Assembly: GCF_016102285.1 (NCBI RefSeq)
Contig: NZ_JACFOY010000001.1
Span: forward strand, 1,984,001-2,048,000
DNA from: Bartonella sp. M0177
GTDB lineage: Bacteria > Pseudomonadota > Alphaproteobacteria > Rhizobiales > Rhizobiaceae
Length of the DNA stretch: 64,000 bases
Reading direction: 5' to 3'
The notes under the pieces were generated by a model, which worked only from the letters and a program-made list of their open reading frames with translations, was not told where the DNA came from and searched no databases. Positions 30,319 to 40,654 of the stretch are shown here, piece after piece. The position numbers were made by a program, and so were the translations under genes. Each line of letters begins with the position of its first letter. Position 1 is the stretch's first letter.

Positions 30319-31125
30319 ATGCGTTTGGCGGTGGTTGGTGCTGATGGTAGAATGGGTAGAGAGCTGCTTTCGGCAATCGGGCGGATTGAAGGTGTCGAGC
30401 TTGAAGGTGCCATTGTCAAATCCGGTTCTCCGTTTATCGGAAAAGATGCTGGCATTCTTGTTGGTCAGGCAAATCTCGGCGTTACCATTACTGATGATCC
30501 TTTGCCGGTTTTTGCCAAGGTCGAAGGTGTTCTTGATTTTACCAGTCCGGTGGCAAGTGTTCTTTATGCCGGCTATGCGGCACAGGCGCGCATTGTCCAT
30601 GTAATCGGCACGACCGGTTTTTCCGAAGAAGATGAAAAGAAAATCAAAGCGGCTGCTGCCCATGCAACAATTGTCAAATCGGGCAATATGAGCCTTGGCG
30701 TAAACCTGCTTGCGGAGCTCGTCAAAAAAGCGGCCAAAGCCCTGGATATGGAAGATTACGATATTGAAATTGCCGAAATGCACCACCGCAAAAAGGTTGA
30801 TGCCCCTTCCGGCACAGCACTGCTTTTGGGCAAAGCAGCCGCAGAGGCCCGCAACCAGAATTTGGCAGATGTGAGCGTGCGCGGCCGTGACGGGCATACA
30901 GGCGAAAGAAAAACCGGTACAATAGGCTTTTCATCGTTGCGCGGTGGCACTGTGGTCGGTGACCATTCGGTTATTTTTGCCGGTGATAACGAGCGCATTG
31001 TTCTTTCGCACCTTGCACAGGATCGCTCGATTTTCGCCGATGGCGCGGTGAAAGCCGCGCTTTGGGCGCACAAACAAAAGCATGGGCTTTATTCCATGGC
31101 CGATGTTTTGGGCCTTAATGATTAA
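30319..31125 (+). CDS. dapB: 4-hydroxy-tetrahydrodipicolinate reductase
   Basis: DapB reduces 4-hydroxy-tetrahydrodipicolinate with NAD(P)H in the lysine and meso-diaminopimelate pathway. The 268-residue protein has the nucleotide-binding [12 protein letters not shown], the catalytic [19 protein letters not shown] with the His-His-Arg-Lys-Lys motif and the final segment with [14 protein letters not shown]. The ATG at 30319 has AGGAG seven bases upstream. gpmA follows after 34 bases, so the two are probably one transcript. Confidence 0.97.
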   Translation: MRLAVVGADGRMGRELLSAIGRIEGVELEGAIVKSGSPFIGKDAGILVGQANLGVTITDDPLPVFAKVEGVLDFTSPVASVLYAGYAAQARIVHVIGTTGFSEEDEKKIKAAAAHATIVKSGNMSLGVNLLAELVKKAAKALDMEDYDIEIAEMHHRKKVDAPSGTALLLGKAAAEARNQNLADVSVRGRDGHTGERKTGTIGFSSLRGGTVVGDHSVIFAGDNERIVLSHLAQDRSIFADGAVKAALWAHKQKHGLYSMADVLGLND

Positions 31126-31159
31126 TTGACTTGAGTAAACCCCTATCAAGGAGGAAAGA

Positions 31160-31777
31160 ATGTCGCGAATATTGGTTTTGGTTCGACACGGACAAAGCGA
31201 GTGGAACCTGAAAAATCTCTTTACCGGATGGAAAGATCCCGATCTTTCTGAAAAAGGATTGGAAGAAGCAATCTCCGCCGGAAAAAAATTGAAGGCAGCA
31301 GGATTGAAGTTCGACATTGCCTTCACATCCGCTCTGCAACGTGCTCAACATACCTGCCAGCACATTCTGGATGAAATGGGCCAGCCAAAGCTTGAAACAA
31401 TCAAAAATCAGGCTTTGAACGAGCGCGACTATGGCGACCTTTCCGGCCTCAACAAAGATGATGCACGCAAGAAATGGGGCGAAGAGCAGGTTCACATCTG
31501 GCGCCGCTCTTACGATGTTCCACCTCCGGGCGGCGAAAGCTTGCGCGATACAGGTGCACGCGTTTGGCCTTATTACCTTCACAACATCCAGCCGCATGTA
31601 CTGCGTGAAGAAACGGTGCTCGTTGCAGCCCATGGCAATTCATTGCGCGCACTCATCATGGCATTGGAAGGCTTGAGCGGCGAAGAAATCGTCAAACGCG
31701 AGCTCGCAACAGGTGTTCCCATGATTTACGAGCTTAATGCCGATTCAACAATCGCTTCCAAAAAAGTGCTTGAATAG
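31160..31777 (+). CDS. gpmA: 2,3-bisphosphoglycerate-dependent phosphoglycerate mutase
   Basis: GpmA interconverts 2- and 3-phosphoglycerate. The 205-residue product is the short alphaproteobacterial form. It has the catalytic [10 protein letters not shown], the proton-donor [10 protein letters not shown] and the second-histidine motif [16 protein letters not shown] lies just upstream of the ATG at 31160. A strong terminator follows at 31803-31833, closing the dapB-gpmA unit. Confidence 0.97.
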   Translation: MSRILVLVRHGQSEWNLKNLFTGWKDPDLSEKGLEEAISAGKKLKAAGLKFDIAFTSALQRAQHTCQHILDEMGQPKLETIKNQALNERDYGDLSGLNKDDARKKWGEEQVHIWRRSYDVPPPGGESLRDTGARVWPYYLHNIQPHVLREETVLVAAHGNSLRALIMALEGLSGEEIVKRELATGVPMIYELNADSTIASKKVLE

Positions 31778-31802
31778 ATAAACCTCAATTTAAACCTATG
31801 CC

Positions 31803-31833
31803 ATGCCGGAACAAATCTGTTCCGGCATTTTTT
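31803..31833 (+). terminator. Rho-independent terminator after gpmA
   Basis: ATGCCGGAACA (31803-31813) pairs perfectly with TGTTCCGGCAT (31818-31828) around a 4-base loop, and a T-run follows. It ends the dapB-gpmA transcript. Confidence 0.92.
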
Positions 31834-32337
31834 ATGATCACTGCTTTCTATCAGTCAGCATTGTGAAAATTTTATATAAAGCTGAAGCCAAAAATCCTGA
31901 AGCTAAAGTGCGCGAAAATATAACGCTCGATATTAAAGACAATACGGCGTTGAAAAGGTCAATGCCGCACTCCCCGACAGGACACTACGCGACATTACCC
32001 TGCTCAAGACTTCATACTATTCGACATTCCACCGTCTGACATGACTTTGCGTGATATTGCACCGTCGGCATTACCTCGCCTGACTTACCCTGCCCGACAT
32101 CACTCTATTCGACAATTACTTTTCATGGCGTTACATTGGCTGAGATCACACTACCCTGCATTTTTTCGACGACATTATACTACCTCGCATTGTTGGTAGA
32201 AAAATTACGTTATTTCCGTTCCGGCTGAATTTTCATCAATTGGCGAAATTGTCTTCGAGATAAATGTCATGTTGGCTTGTGGGCTACATAAAATTCGGGT
32301 TGACAGTTAAAGATTGCCAGCTTAGATGAAACGCAAT
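31834..32337. other. Gene-free gap before tRNA-Leu, with a decayed repeat
   Basis: There is no credible gene. Bases 31981-32112 carry a decayed tandem repeat. The tRNA promoter should lie in the last 60 bases; TTGACA at 32300-32305 is a plausible -35 box. Confidence 0.5.
31981..32112. repeat. Decayed tandem repeat, period about 14-17, eight units
   Basis: Units begin with GACATTACNCTGNC-like sequence. The clearest run is GACATTCCACCGTCT, GACATGACTTTGCGT and GATATTGCACCGTCG, each 15 bases long, from 32023. Confidence 0.75.
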
Positions 32338-32422
32338 GCCCAGATGGCGGAATTGGTAGACGCGCAGGTTTCAGGTATCTGTGCTGCAAGGCGTGGAGGT
32401 TCGAGTCCTCTTCTGGGCACCA
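32338..32422 (+). tRNA. tRNA-Leu (anticodon CAG), CCA encoded
   Basis: Acceptor arms GCCCAGA (32338-32344) and TCTGGGC (32412-32418) pair fully. The D-arm AATTGGTAGA, anticodon stem CAGGT/ATCTG with anticodon CAG at 32372-32374, a variable arm of class II length and the TTCGAGTC T-loop are all present. CCA (32420-32422) is genomic. The defence island starts directly downstream, so this tRNA is the probable integration target. Confidence 0.97.
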
Positions 32423-32474
32423 AAATATTCCTGAAAATATAATAAAAACAATAAGTTAAGAAAATATATTTTAT

Positions 32475-32510
32475 TTCAGTCCACCCCACAGCCCACCTTT
32501 CGGCGGGCGC
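32475..32510 (+). repeat. Direct repeat copy 1, possible element boundary
   Basis: TTCAGTCCACCCCACAGCCC, running on through CTTTCGGCGGGCGC, matches 40655-40692 with a 2-base indel and a few changes. Copy 1 lies 52 bases after the tRNA; copy 2 lies 27 bases upstream of the integrase start. This suits attachment or integrase arm sites of an integrated element. Confidence 0.75.
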
Positions 32511-32521
32511 TTGCGGTGGTG

Positions 32522-35500
32522 TTAAATATCCAGTTTCGGCAGATTGTGAACAATCTTCATCGTTTCCAGTGAAACTGTGATAACTCTTAATAATAGTTCC
32601 AGCGGATAAGCAGGGTTATGCATAGTCTCTATTGCCCAGTCATTGGCATCATTGACAATACCGCTGGCTTTATCTGTCTTGACTCCCTGACGCTCTACCA
32701 CCCAATCAATGGCAGATTTACCGTTGACGATATAGTCATAAGCTTCCAACGGAATATCTTTGATAGTGATCTTGTCATTATAGATAATTGTTGAAAGATC
32801 TTTTTCCTTACCATTGCGACCATATTTCATTTTCTGAACATAATAGTCGGAATCTTGCAAATTTTTATTTTTGGTAACGACATTGGCTGGGTATTTCGCC
32901 ACTGTTTCATAATTCAAATGTAAATCTGCCAAAGCACGGCCAGCCTGTGAAAATGCCTTGAAGTCATCAAACTTTTTAACCGCCGGTATGCGCGGCAATT
33001 CTTTCATCAGATTATCAGCAAAGCGGGTGCGGTAATCCTCAGAATGCAACAACCCATAAATATAATAAAAAAGGTCTTCCTTGCTGATGGTATTGTCTTG
33101 ATAAGCCTTTTGGAAATGTTGCAAGCCCGCATCTGTTATCGCATCGCGGCGCTTTAATTTTGGCTTATCATCATCGGCAAACAAGCCTTCTCCCGCCGAC
33201 TCTTGCTCATAAAGATACATCGGAAAGCATTGACCTTTCTCTATAGCATCCAGACATGTAATTTTATTAGATATAAAAGACGAAAAAGCACTTATAGCAC
33301 CGATGCCTGAAACACAAATAACGGTATTTTCTGCTTCCGCATTAGGAAAAATAAGAGGAATTTTGTATATACTGTTATTAAACAATTTATCAAAATATAA
33401 AAATTCTTTAGTAAATGGCCTATACAGGCTAGATTTAATTTTATCTACTGAATAAATCCCCTTAACTTGTTTCCTAAATGCATCTTTTAAATCACCTGAC
33501 CAGCTTATTTTTGTTGTGTCGAGATTAATAAAATCATCTATTTTCAATTCTTTAATATTTGAATTATTGAAACGGTTAATTTCAGAATTATAAAAATCAA
33601 TCATGCTTTGCATGTTATTTGACAGTTTGCTTTTAGAAAAATTATAAGCCCAAGCATCTCGGTTCGTTTTCACACCGGAAGAATAATTATCAAAAATGGT
33701 AATGCTTGTTTTGACTTTTTTATCGCCAATAGCGATAAATTCATTAAAGCTATCATCACGTTGGTTAACCCAGTCATTATGAGCATCGGGGATGATGAGT
33801 TGCCATTGGCCTTTTAAACCTGAGATGGATGTAAGATCGGCGAGTTTTTTAAGCTTTTGCTCGGTGGTGAGATAGTCACCAATATCATGAAAGAAAATCT
33901 TTCCATGCTGCTTGGAAGCAGGGTTTTTCACTAGTATGGAAATGGCAATCGGCGCACGGGAACCCGAACCAAAGATTTTACCACCTTCTTTGCGGGAACG
34001 CTCACCAGATGTACGCTGGTTACCACGTAAATGGAAAATATAAATATTAGAAAACTCTTCTGCCAAGCATTTTCGCAAGCCATCTGCCGATGAAGATTCA
34101 ATATAACCGGCATTGGTGACAAAACCGATGACACCGGCCTCGCCAATCCGGTCTGAAGCCCAACGAATTGCACGAATATAGCTGTCATATAACGACGTTC
34201 TTAATTTAGCATTTGAAAATTTCTCATAAGTGTCGGCAATGCGCTGATCTAATTTCAAATATGATAAGTTTTGATTATTATCATTCTCACTTTTTTGCCC
34301 AACCGAATAAGGCGGGTTGCCGACAATAACTTTGATATCCAAGGCCATCTGGTCTTTGCGACGCTGGCTATTATCAACCAAAATGTTGTCAATCAAGTCG
34401 CCCTTTTCGCTCATCTGGAATGTGTCGGTGAGCAAAATACCGGAGAAAGGCTCATAGTCTCCCCCTACAAGAGCATGGTAGGCCGATTCAATATTGACGG
34501 CGGCAATATAATAAGCAAGCAGCACCAGTTCATTGGCATGAAGTTGGTGTTTATAAACGCGCGGCAAATCTTTCTTTGTAATCAACCCGCTTTGCATCAA
34601 CCTTGTAATAAAGGTGCCTGTGCCAGTGAAAGGGTCCAGAATATGCACGCCCTCGCTACCCAAGCTCTGGTTGAATTCAGCTTTTAGCACATCATTGACG
34701 CTGTGCAGGATAAAGTCCACCACCTCGACCGGCGTATAGACAATACCCAGTCGCTCGGTCATTTTTGGGAACGCGTTACGGAAAAACTTGTCATAAAGTT
34801 CAACAACCAATTTCTGGCGGCCTTCTGCCGAGTTGATACCCCCGGCACGCATGGCGACCCTGTGATAGAATTTATTCAGGCTTTCCGATTCTTTATTAAT
34901 GTTGAATTCATTAAGCACATCCAAAACTTTCTGGATCGCTTGCGAAATCGGGTTATGAGCTGCGAAACTATAGTCAGAAAACAAGGCATCAAAAACCGGC
35001 TTAGTGATGAGATGTTGTGCCAGCATCTCGATGATCTCGTCGTCGGTGAGAGCATCATTCAAATCATCTTTCAATTCGGCGGAAAATTCCTTGAATGTTG
35101 CAATGGCCTTGGTGTTTTCAGTATTTTCTAAAATGGCCTTGATGCGGTCGATGTGAGTGCGGGCTATCTTGGCAATCTCATCGGTGAACTCTTCCCATTG
35201 GTGTCTATTACCGACCTTTTCAACTACTTTGGCTATGATAGCCCTTTCAAACTCAGTTACCTCAAAAACAAATTCGCCTTGATGTTCCACTGCCGCACCT
35301 GAAGCGGGTTGGGCTTTACCTAAATTATATTGGCGCTTTGCAAGACCTGTTGCTTCTTTCATTACTTTTTTACGTCTCTTACCAAGATCGGTAACAGCAA
35401 TGACTTCCATTTTTTGCGGATCAACACCATTTAAAGCTATTTTATTGATCATCGCATCGAATTGATCGTCATGCGAACGTAGTGCCTGCAAAACCTGCCA

Positions 35501-37399
35501 GACGACCTTGTAGGTTTTGTTATCATTCAGGGCTTCATGCGGTTCTACACCCGAAGGGATAACCACCGGCAGGACGATATAACCACGGGTTTTACCTGGC
35601 GCATTGCGCATAACACGCCCGACCGATTGCACCACATCAACCTGACTATTGCGTGCAGTTAAAAACAAAACCGCATCCAGGGCTGGCACATCCACGCCTT
35701 CAGACAGACAGCGCACATTTGACAAAATGCGGCACGTGTCTTTGGGAGCCGGTGATCTAAGCCACTGGATTTTTTCTTCCTTTTCACTGGCGTTCATGCC
35801 GCCATCAACATGGCGCGCCTCGCAATGCAGCTTAACGGACGTTTCTTCCTCATCAGTTGCGGTGCGCTGGTATTCTTCCACCACCGCCTGAAACATGCTC
35901 GCAATCTGGAGGGATCCAACCTTATTGCTTTTTTTCCGGTCAATCACCTGACAAAAGGCAACAGCGCGTTGCATCGGGCTGACATCACCTTGAAGACTTT
36001 CACTCGAATCCTGTTTCGACAGCGCCTTCCAGCAACCGATAATCTTGGTCGCATCATCCACCCGCAATTCGTTATTCTCGTCTTTGAGAAGATTTTGCAA
36101 ACGGCGGTTGATCAGGCGTTCTTCAACTGACAACAAAATCACCTTGTAGTCAACTAAAAGGCCGCGCTCTACCGCTTCCGAAAAAGTCAAAACATATAGG
36201 TCTTTGCCATAAAAGTCCGGATCATTCATAGAATAGACCTTAAGATCACGATCCTCGGCTTTAAGTTTGTCATCATCCCGATAGATGCGAGGCGTAGCGG
36301 TCATATAAAGACGTTTTGCTGCTTTAATAAAATCGTTAAAATGAACGCGAACAAAAGCACTTTCTTCCTCACCTCCATAGGTTTGGCCAGTTGTGCGGTG
36401 CGCCTCGTCACAGATGACAAGATCAAAAGCAGGCAAGTCATAATTTTTTTGCGCTTGCGAAATGACATCAATAGATTGATAGGTCGAGAAAATAACACTC
36501 ATGGCGTTTTCTTCGTGCCAAGCAATCATCTCCTCGGCCAGTCTCTTGGCATCGGTCGTGGCAGGATATTGCAGCTCGTGCACAAAGGTCTGCACACTGT
36601 CATCGTCTTTTCTATCGCGTTTTTTACCAACCTCTGCATCCGAACAAACAGCAAAGCTATGCAATTTGGTTTCGCTCTGTTGTGTCCATTCCGTCAATGT
36701 CTGGCTTAATAAGGCAAGGCTTGGCACAAGAAACAAAACCCGTTTGCCTTTGCCTGCCTGTGCCTCTGCAATTTTAAGACTGGTGAAAGTTTTACCTGTA
36801 CCACAAGCCATAATAAGCTTGCCGCGATCGGCCGTCTCCAAACCTTTCAGTACATTTTTTACAGCTGTTTCTTGATGTGGCCTTAACTTTTTCTTGTCGT
36901 GAATGACAAGTGCTTTATCCGGTGCATATTTTTCCCAATCGATAACACTTTGTTCAAGAGCTGCAAGATCAATTTTGCTGACCGGAATTTGCTGGTTTTC
37001 CAGCATCGCCTCAGCGTTATTACCCCAATGATTGGTTGTGCAGACGATAAAGCGGTTTACAAAAGGTCTTTGACCGGATGCCGCCATAAAGCTGTCTATA
37101 TCTTTTTTCTCAATTCTATGGTCCGGGGCATAAAATTTGCACTGTATAGCATGAAGTTCACCCTTTTTGGTTTGGGCTACAAGATCAATCCCCTTGTCTG
37201 TCCCATCTTTGCCATGTGACACCGCCCAATCTCTAAACGTCCATACCTGTGAATAAAGATCAGCATAAAAAGGTTCGTGTTTCAGATAAGCTACGATCAA
37301 CTCTTCAAAATAGGTGCCTTTTTCACGCTCGGACGCCGCAGCATTACGAAAACGGTTCAAGACTTTTTCAAGGGATGTCTGTTCCAGTGTCTCGCTCAT
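32522..37399 (-). CDS. Type ISP-like single-chain restriction-modification enzyme
   Basis: The 1,625-residue protein combines all functions of a type I-like system in one chain. An Mrr-like nuclease (GIDLVAQTKKGELHAIQCKFY, split D and QxK) lies at residues 60-90. A superfamily 2 helicase follows, with MACGTGKTF near 200, ICDEAHRTTG near 330, MTATPRIY and the QSVGRVMRN arginine motif. The N6-adenine methyltransferase has DPFTGTGTF near 920 and VGNPPYSVG near 1030, followed by a target-recognition region and a C-terminal domain. Enzymes of this plan (LlaGI/LlaBIII type) translocate and cut unmodified DNA. The ATG at 37399 has GGAGG seven bases upstream. It appears intact and probably protects against phage. 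Confidence 0.9.
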   Translation of the reverse strand: MSETLEQTSLEKVLNRFRNAAASEREKGTYFEELIVAYLKHEPFYADLYSQVWTFRDWAVSHGKDGTDKGIDLVAQTKKGELHAIQCKFYAPDHRIEKKDIDSFMAASGQRPFVNRFIVCTTNHWGNNAEAMLENQQIPVSKIDLAALEQSVIDWEKYAPDKALVIHDKKKLRPHQETAVKNVLKGLETADRGKLIMACGTGKTFTSLKIAEAQAGKGKRVLFLVPSLALLSQTLTEWTQQSETKLHSFAVCSDAEVGKKRDRKDDDSVQTFVHELQYPATTDAKRLAEEMIAWHEENAMSVIFSTYQSIDVISQAQKNYDLPAFDLVICDEAHRTTGQTYGGEEESAFVRVHFNDFIKAAKRLYMTATPRIYRDDDKLKAEDRDLKVYSMNDPDFYGKDLYVLTFSEAVERGLLVDYKVILLSVEERLINRRLQNLLKDENNELRVDDATKIIGCWKALSKQDSSESLQGDVSPMQRAVAFCQVIDRKKSNKVGSLQIASMFQAVVEEYQRTATDEEETSVKLHCEARHVDGGMNASEKEEKIQWLRSPAPKDTCRILSNVRCLSEGVDVPALDAVLFLTARNSQVDVVQSVGRVMRNAPGKTRGYIVLPVVIPSGVEPHEALNDNKTYKVVWQVLQALRSHDDQFDAMINKIALNGVDPQKMEVIAVTDLGKRRKKVMKEATGLAKRQYNLGKAQPASGAAVEHQGEFVFEVTEFERAIIAKVVEKVGNRHQWEEFTDEIAKIARTHIDRIKAILENTENTKAIATFKEFSAELKDDLNDALTDDEIIEMLAQHLITKPVFDALFSDYSFAAHNPISQAIQKVLDVLNEFNINKESESLNKFYHRVAMRAGGINSAEGRQKLVVELYDKFFRNAFPKMTERLGIVYTPVEVVDFILHSVNDVLKAEFNQSLGSEGVHILDPFTGTGTFITRLMQSGLITKKDLPRVYKHQLHANELVLLAYYIAAVNIESAYHALVGGDYEPFSGILLTDTFQMSEKGDLIDNILVDNSQRRKDQMALDIKVIVGNPPYSVGQKSENDNNQNLSYLKLDQRIADTYEKFSNAKLRTSLYDSYIRAIRWASDRIGEAGVIGFVTNAGYIESSSADGLRKCLAEEFSNIYIFHLRGNQRTSGERSRKEGGKIFGSGSRAPIAISILVKNPASKQHGKIFFHDIGDYLTTEQKLKKLADLTSISGLKGQWQLIIPDAHNDWVNQRDDSFNEFIAIGDKKVKTSITIFDNYSSGVKTNRDAWAYNFSKSKLSNNMQSMIDFYNSEINRFNNSNIKELKIDDFINLDTTKISWSGDLKDAFRKQVKGIYSVDKIKSSLYRPFTKEFLYFDKLFNNSIYKIPLIFPNAEAENTVICVSGIGAISAFSSFISNKITCLDAIEKGQCFPMYLYEQESAGEGLFADDDKPKLKRRDAITDAGLQHFQKAYQDNTISKEDLFYYIYGLLHSEDYRTRFADNLMKELPRIPAVKKFDDFKAFSQAGRALADLHLNYETVAKYPANVVTKNKNLQDSDYYVQKMKYGRNGKEKDLSTIIYNDKITIKDIPLEAYDYIVNGKSAIDWVVERQGVKTDKASGIVNDANDWAIETMHNPAYPLELLLRVITVSLETMKIVHNLPKLDI

Positions 37400-38038
37400 G
37401 CTATTGCCTCCGCTAAAATGTACGCAGCCTTTGACTGATTTATTTACAAAAGTCATACCTTAATCATCAAAAATGAAAAGACACTTTCATTAAAATGATG
37501 TTTTTTAGTGTGCGAAAGTCATGCAGCGATCATCAAATTAAAATTTTTGCGGTATTGCTCCCTACCCGTTTTAACTGATAAAAAGTCAGTGCCTTTGGCA
37601 CGCTACCGCCAGAAGACAGATAGAAAATCAAAATAATCAAACACCAATAAAAAAGATACGCATGAGCCCCATGCCGGTTTAGGCTTCCATAAGGTTCGAG
37701 ACTTTAGCCCTCCCCCTCTTTATTTTTTACCGGCTTTTGAAAAAAATCATCAAAACCAAAGCTGCATCATAATTACATGTGCTAATAAGTGGCTGCTTGC
37801 GGGCTACCTGTCCCAACAGGTTTCGGCTTCAGGTTTTTGAGATTCTTGCCCTCATGTATTTTTAAGAAACTTAACGTTACTTAACAGGCTTTTTGTCAAG
37901 TTAATTCCTGAAAAAGATTGCAAAACCAGCGCACTGGTCGTTATAACTTTACTAACTATAAAAAGGCACGGAATGTATACTTTCGTCTGTTTATTTGAAG
38001 ACCGTGAAAATCAAGCACAAATTAAAAAACTTCTCATG
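37400..38038. other. Gene-free gap upstream of the type ISP gene
   Basis: No credible gene is seen. The promoter for the restriction enzyme should lie near 37400-37520. Frames on the plus strand near 37973-38201 overlap each other and the pseudogene below, and show no family features. Confidence 0.4.
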
Positions 38039-38410
38039 CTACAGCTCTTTGCCACTGGCATCACTACTTACCACCACCGCCCTACCATGCTTGCCGTATG
38101 CAATGCGTCCCGATTTACGCAATCGATCTTCTGCTTTGGCTGCACGAGTACCACGTCAGCCCAACACACGCATAGCCATCCCATATGACACATTCCTATA
38201 ACAGGGCATCATGAAGATGAAGAGCTTTGAGATAGGCTCATCGTCATCCGGCTTGGCTTTCCCGTCATACAGAGTTTCAAGATAAGGCTGTGGTTGTTTA
38301 GGTCCCTTAAGGGGATCAATATTCTTCAATTGGGTAGCGCTGATCGCAACGTTAAAAATGTTAACATTTGTCAACATGGATGCGCTAGTTGAAATGATAA
38401 AATAACCCAA
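38039..38410 (-). pseudogene. Possible gene remnant with an in-frame stop
   Basis: A minus-strand frame reads 84 codons from 38410 to a TGA at 38156-38158 and then continues for 38 more codons to a TAG at 38039. Both halves look coded: IDPLKGPKQPQPYLETLYDG and SKLFIFMMPCYRNV before the stop, RGTRAAKAEDRLRKSGRIAY after it. I do not recognise the family. Its position inside the integrated element suggests phage or island origin. Confidence 0.35.
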
Positions 38411-38957
38411 GCCTCGCTTTACTTATCTTATTAATTTCATTGCTTTGGCTTCTTTTTTCGCTTGTGTTTCGCTACGTCTAAGTTGCTGGATATGCCTGTT
38501 GTCATGGTGCTGGAAAGGTGTTGCCATGATAACAATGCCTTAATACGCCCATCAAACATATTTACATTTCATGAGTTCGCGAGAGAATACAATCAAATCA
38601 ATGGCACATTTCAACACATATTTCGGGGTTACATTCATGCGAGACACATCGGCGAATTTAAATAGTCGCTATCTGCCATTTAAAGGCGTTTATAGACGTA
38701 GTGCGTAATTTTTATGTAAGTACAAAACCAAAAAAGATTGCGCCTGTGGGGACTTTAAATTGATTTTATAAAACGAGGCTTCAAAGGGTTAAGCTCATTG
38801 TTTGCTCGCATGATAATGGTACTATAGTACCAAATAACTAACCAGCGGATTTCTACGCTCGTAAAAGTGTTTCCAGAAATTTTAGCATCAAACATTCGAA
38901 GTTAATCTGTCAGTGTCTTGATGTTAAACTGCTTACCAAATACCTAATTAAATCTTT
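38411..38957. other. Gene-free gap inside the island
   Basis: I see no credible gene or repeat here. The end of the stretch should hold the promoter of the small lipoprotein. Confidence 0.35.
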
Positions 38958-38981
38958 ATGAACATTAGAGGGACGATGATC

Positions 38982-39323
38982 ATGTTACGATATTTAATGC
39001 TTTCTGCGACTTTCTTAAGTGTCTGCGGCTGCACTCTGTTAACGACAACACCTTCCGAACATGAAAGCTATGTTAATAAATTAAATGCTATAGGCGTTGA
39101 CCTAAAAACAGCTCGCAATATAGCGACGCAACATGGATATAAGTGTGACTCAGTTTATACATCACTGTACGGAAAGCCAACAAATACAGCCAGACTTAAC
39201 TGTAACAAGATTGCAGTAAGACCTATTTGCCCACAGCTGAGAACTATAACTTTCGTGGCTGATGTGAAAAGTGAGATAGTATACTATGTAGGTAGTGAGG
39301 TTACAGAACATTCCTGCTTTTGA
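38982..39323 (+). CDS. Small hypothetical lipoprotein
   Basis: The 113-residue product begins MLRYLMLSATFLSVCGC, a short signal sequence ending in a lipobox-like VCGC. The mature part is polar, with six more cysteines that could form disulfides in the periplasm. The ATG at 38982 has GAGGGA eight bases upstream; ATGs at 38976 and 38958 would only lengthen the N-terminus. It lies on the plus strand within the island, between the type ISP gene and the broken integrase. No family is recognised, and entry-exclusion or phage-related roles cannot be shown. Confidence 0.55.
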   Translation: MLRYLMLSATFLSVCGCTLLTTTPSEHESYVNKLNAIGVDLKTARNIATQHGYKCDSVYTSLYGKPTNTARLNCNKIAVRPICPQLRTITFVADVKSEIVYYVGSEVTEHSCF

Positions 39324-39411
39324 AGGGTTTAAGCAATAACAACTAGACTTTGACTTTGCCGAAACTGTAAAAGGCAAGTGCTTGAAATAAATAACCAGCG
39401 CATGTGAATGG

Positions 39412-40628
39412 TTACGCGCCGGTTACCTTATCCTTGAATTGGATAACTTCACCATTTTGACTGCTTACATTGCTTGCCCGTCTTTCTATCAATGTACGAC
39501 GTTGGTCTATGAAGTTTGTATGCCTCTAAGCGCGTTCCACACTGCTTTCTAAAACATGCCCTAAAATCGTCTCTGCTACATCATGGGGCGCATCTGTTGC
39601 CTCTGCCAGCCAATACCTTAAACTTGATCTAAAACCGTGTGGACGGGCTTCCAATCCAGCCCGTTCCATATGCTTGGCCATCGCCATATCGGAAATCACG
39701 CCACGACGGGCACCGACGAATAAAAAATCGTCCCTGGATATTCGCTGCACCTCATCAATCGCTTTTAAAGCTTCTTTGGATAATGGCACACGAAAATCAC
39801 CGGTTGCATCCTTGCGTCCTTTCATGGCCTCGGCTGGTATCGTCCACACATCACCTTCAATCTGATCTTCATGGATATGCCTTAAGGGATTAGAATGCCC
39901 ACCGGTCAGAATTAAAAGCTTCAAAGCCAGATGCGTTGCGCTCCCATCATCAAGGCTTGAATAGAAAGCAGGCACATCTTTCCAATTCATTGCAGGGATA
40001 TTCTGGGGCTTGTGTCTACTTTTACCCAATAATGCACGCGCTTTCATTGTGGCTAGCAAATCTACATCAAGCCCCAAAGCCGCAGCATGCTTCAAACAGA
40101 TATTCAGGCGGTTCATTTCAGGCGGTTCAGGGCTTTGCGCACTGTGTCGGCTTTATCATGCCAGAAAGGGGCTAATGTATCCCGTATATCCGTTTGATCT
40201 ATATCAGACACAGGCACATTGCCCAACCTTGGCAAAACGTGAAGTTCAAGAGGTGTAAACCAGCGCCCCGCCTTGCCATCGCCTTTTAATTCGGCTTTGC
40301 GACTTTCAAAGGCATCACGTGCAATATCTTTTAACAAATGAAGATTGCCGGCGGCCTCTCGCTTTTCTTTTTCGCGCTGTTTGATAGGGTCATTGCCATT
40401 CCGCAATTCCGCACGCCAACGCCCGGTTGTCTGGCTTACCTCTTTCAATGACACCGACTGGGCAGTGCCAAGTCCCATTTCTCGCTGTCTTCCGTGTACA
40501 GTATATTAGAAGCCCCACTTGCCACTATCAGCATCGGATTTGACAAGCCATAAACCAGCTCCATCACTATATTTACCAGCTCCCGGTGCAGATACCGCTT
40601 TTGCACTTAAACGATTTATCGCTCGCAT
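39412..40628 (-). pseudogene. P4-type tyrosine integrase, disrupted
   Basis: The original gene ran about 405 codons from the ATG at 40628 (MRAINRLSAKAV). Four parts still read as an integrase: GLWLVKSDADSGKWGF, then YTVHGRQREMGLG, the core with WRAELRNGNDPIKQRE, and the catalytic part with HGFRSSLRYWLAE and ILGHVLESSVERA. Lesions are a TAA at 40506-40508, a frameshift from a 14-base tandem duplication at 40103-40129, and a TAG at 39526-39528. That TAG replaces the residue after VERA, where the family has its catalytic tyrosine. The enzyme is therefore dead. It probably brought in the 32.5-40.7 kb element at tRNA-Leu. Confidence 0.9.
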
Positions 40629-40654
40629 GCCCCGGTCCACCTTTAAAGATGTTT

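Noticed and set aside
37973-38201. Two overlapping plus-strand frames of about 70 residues
   Set aside because: They are antisense to a better-supported remnant on the minus strand and show no coding character.
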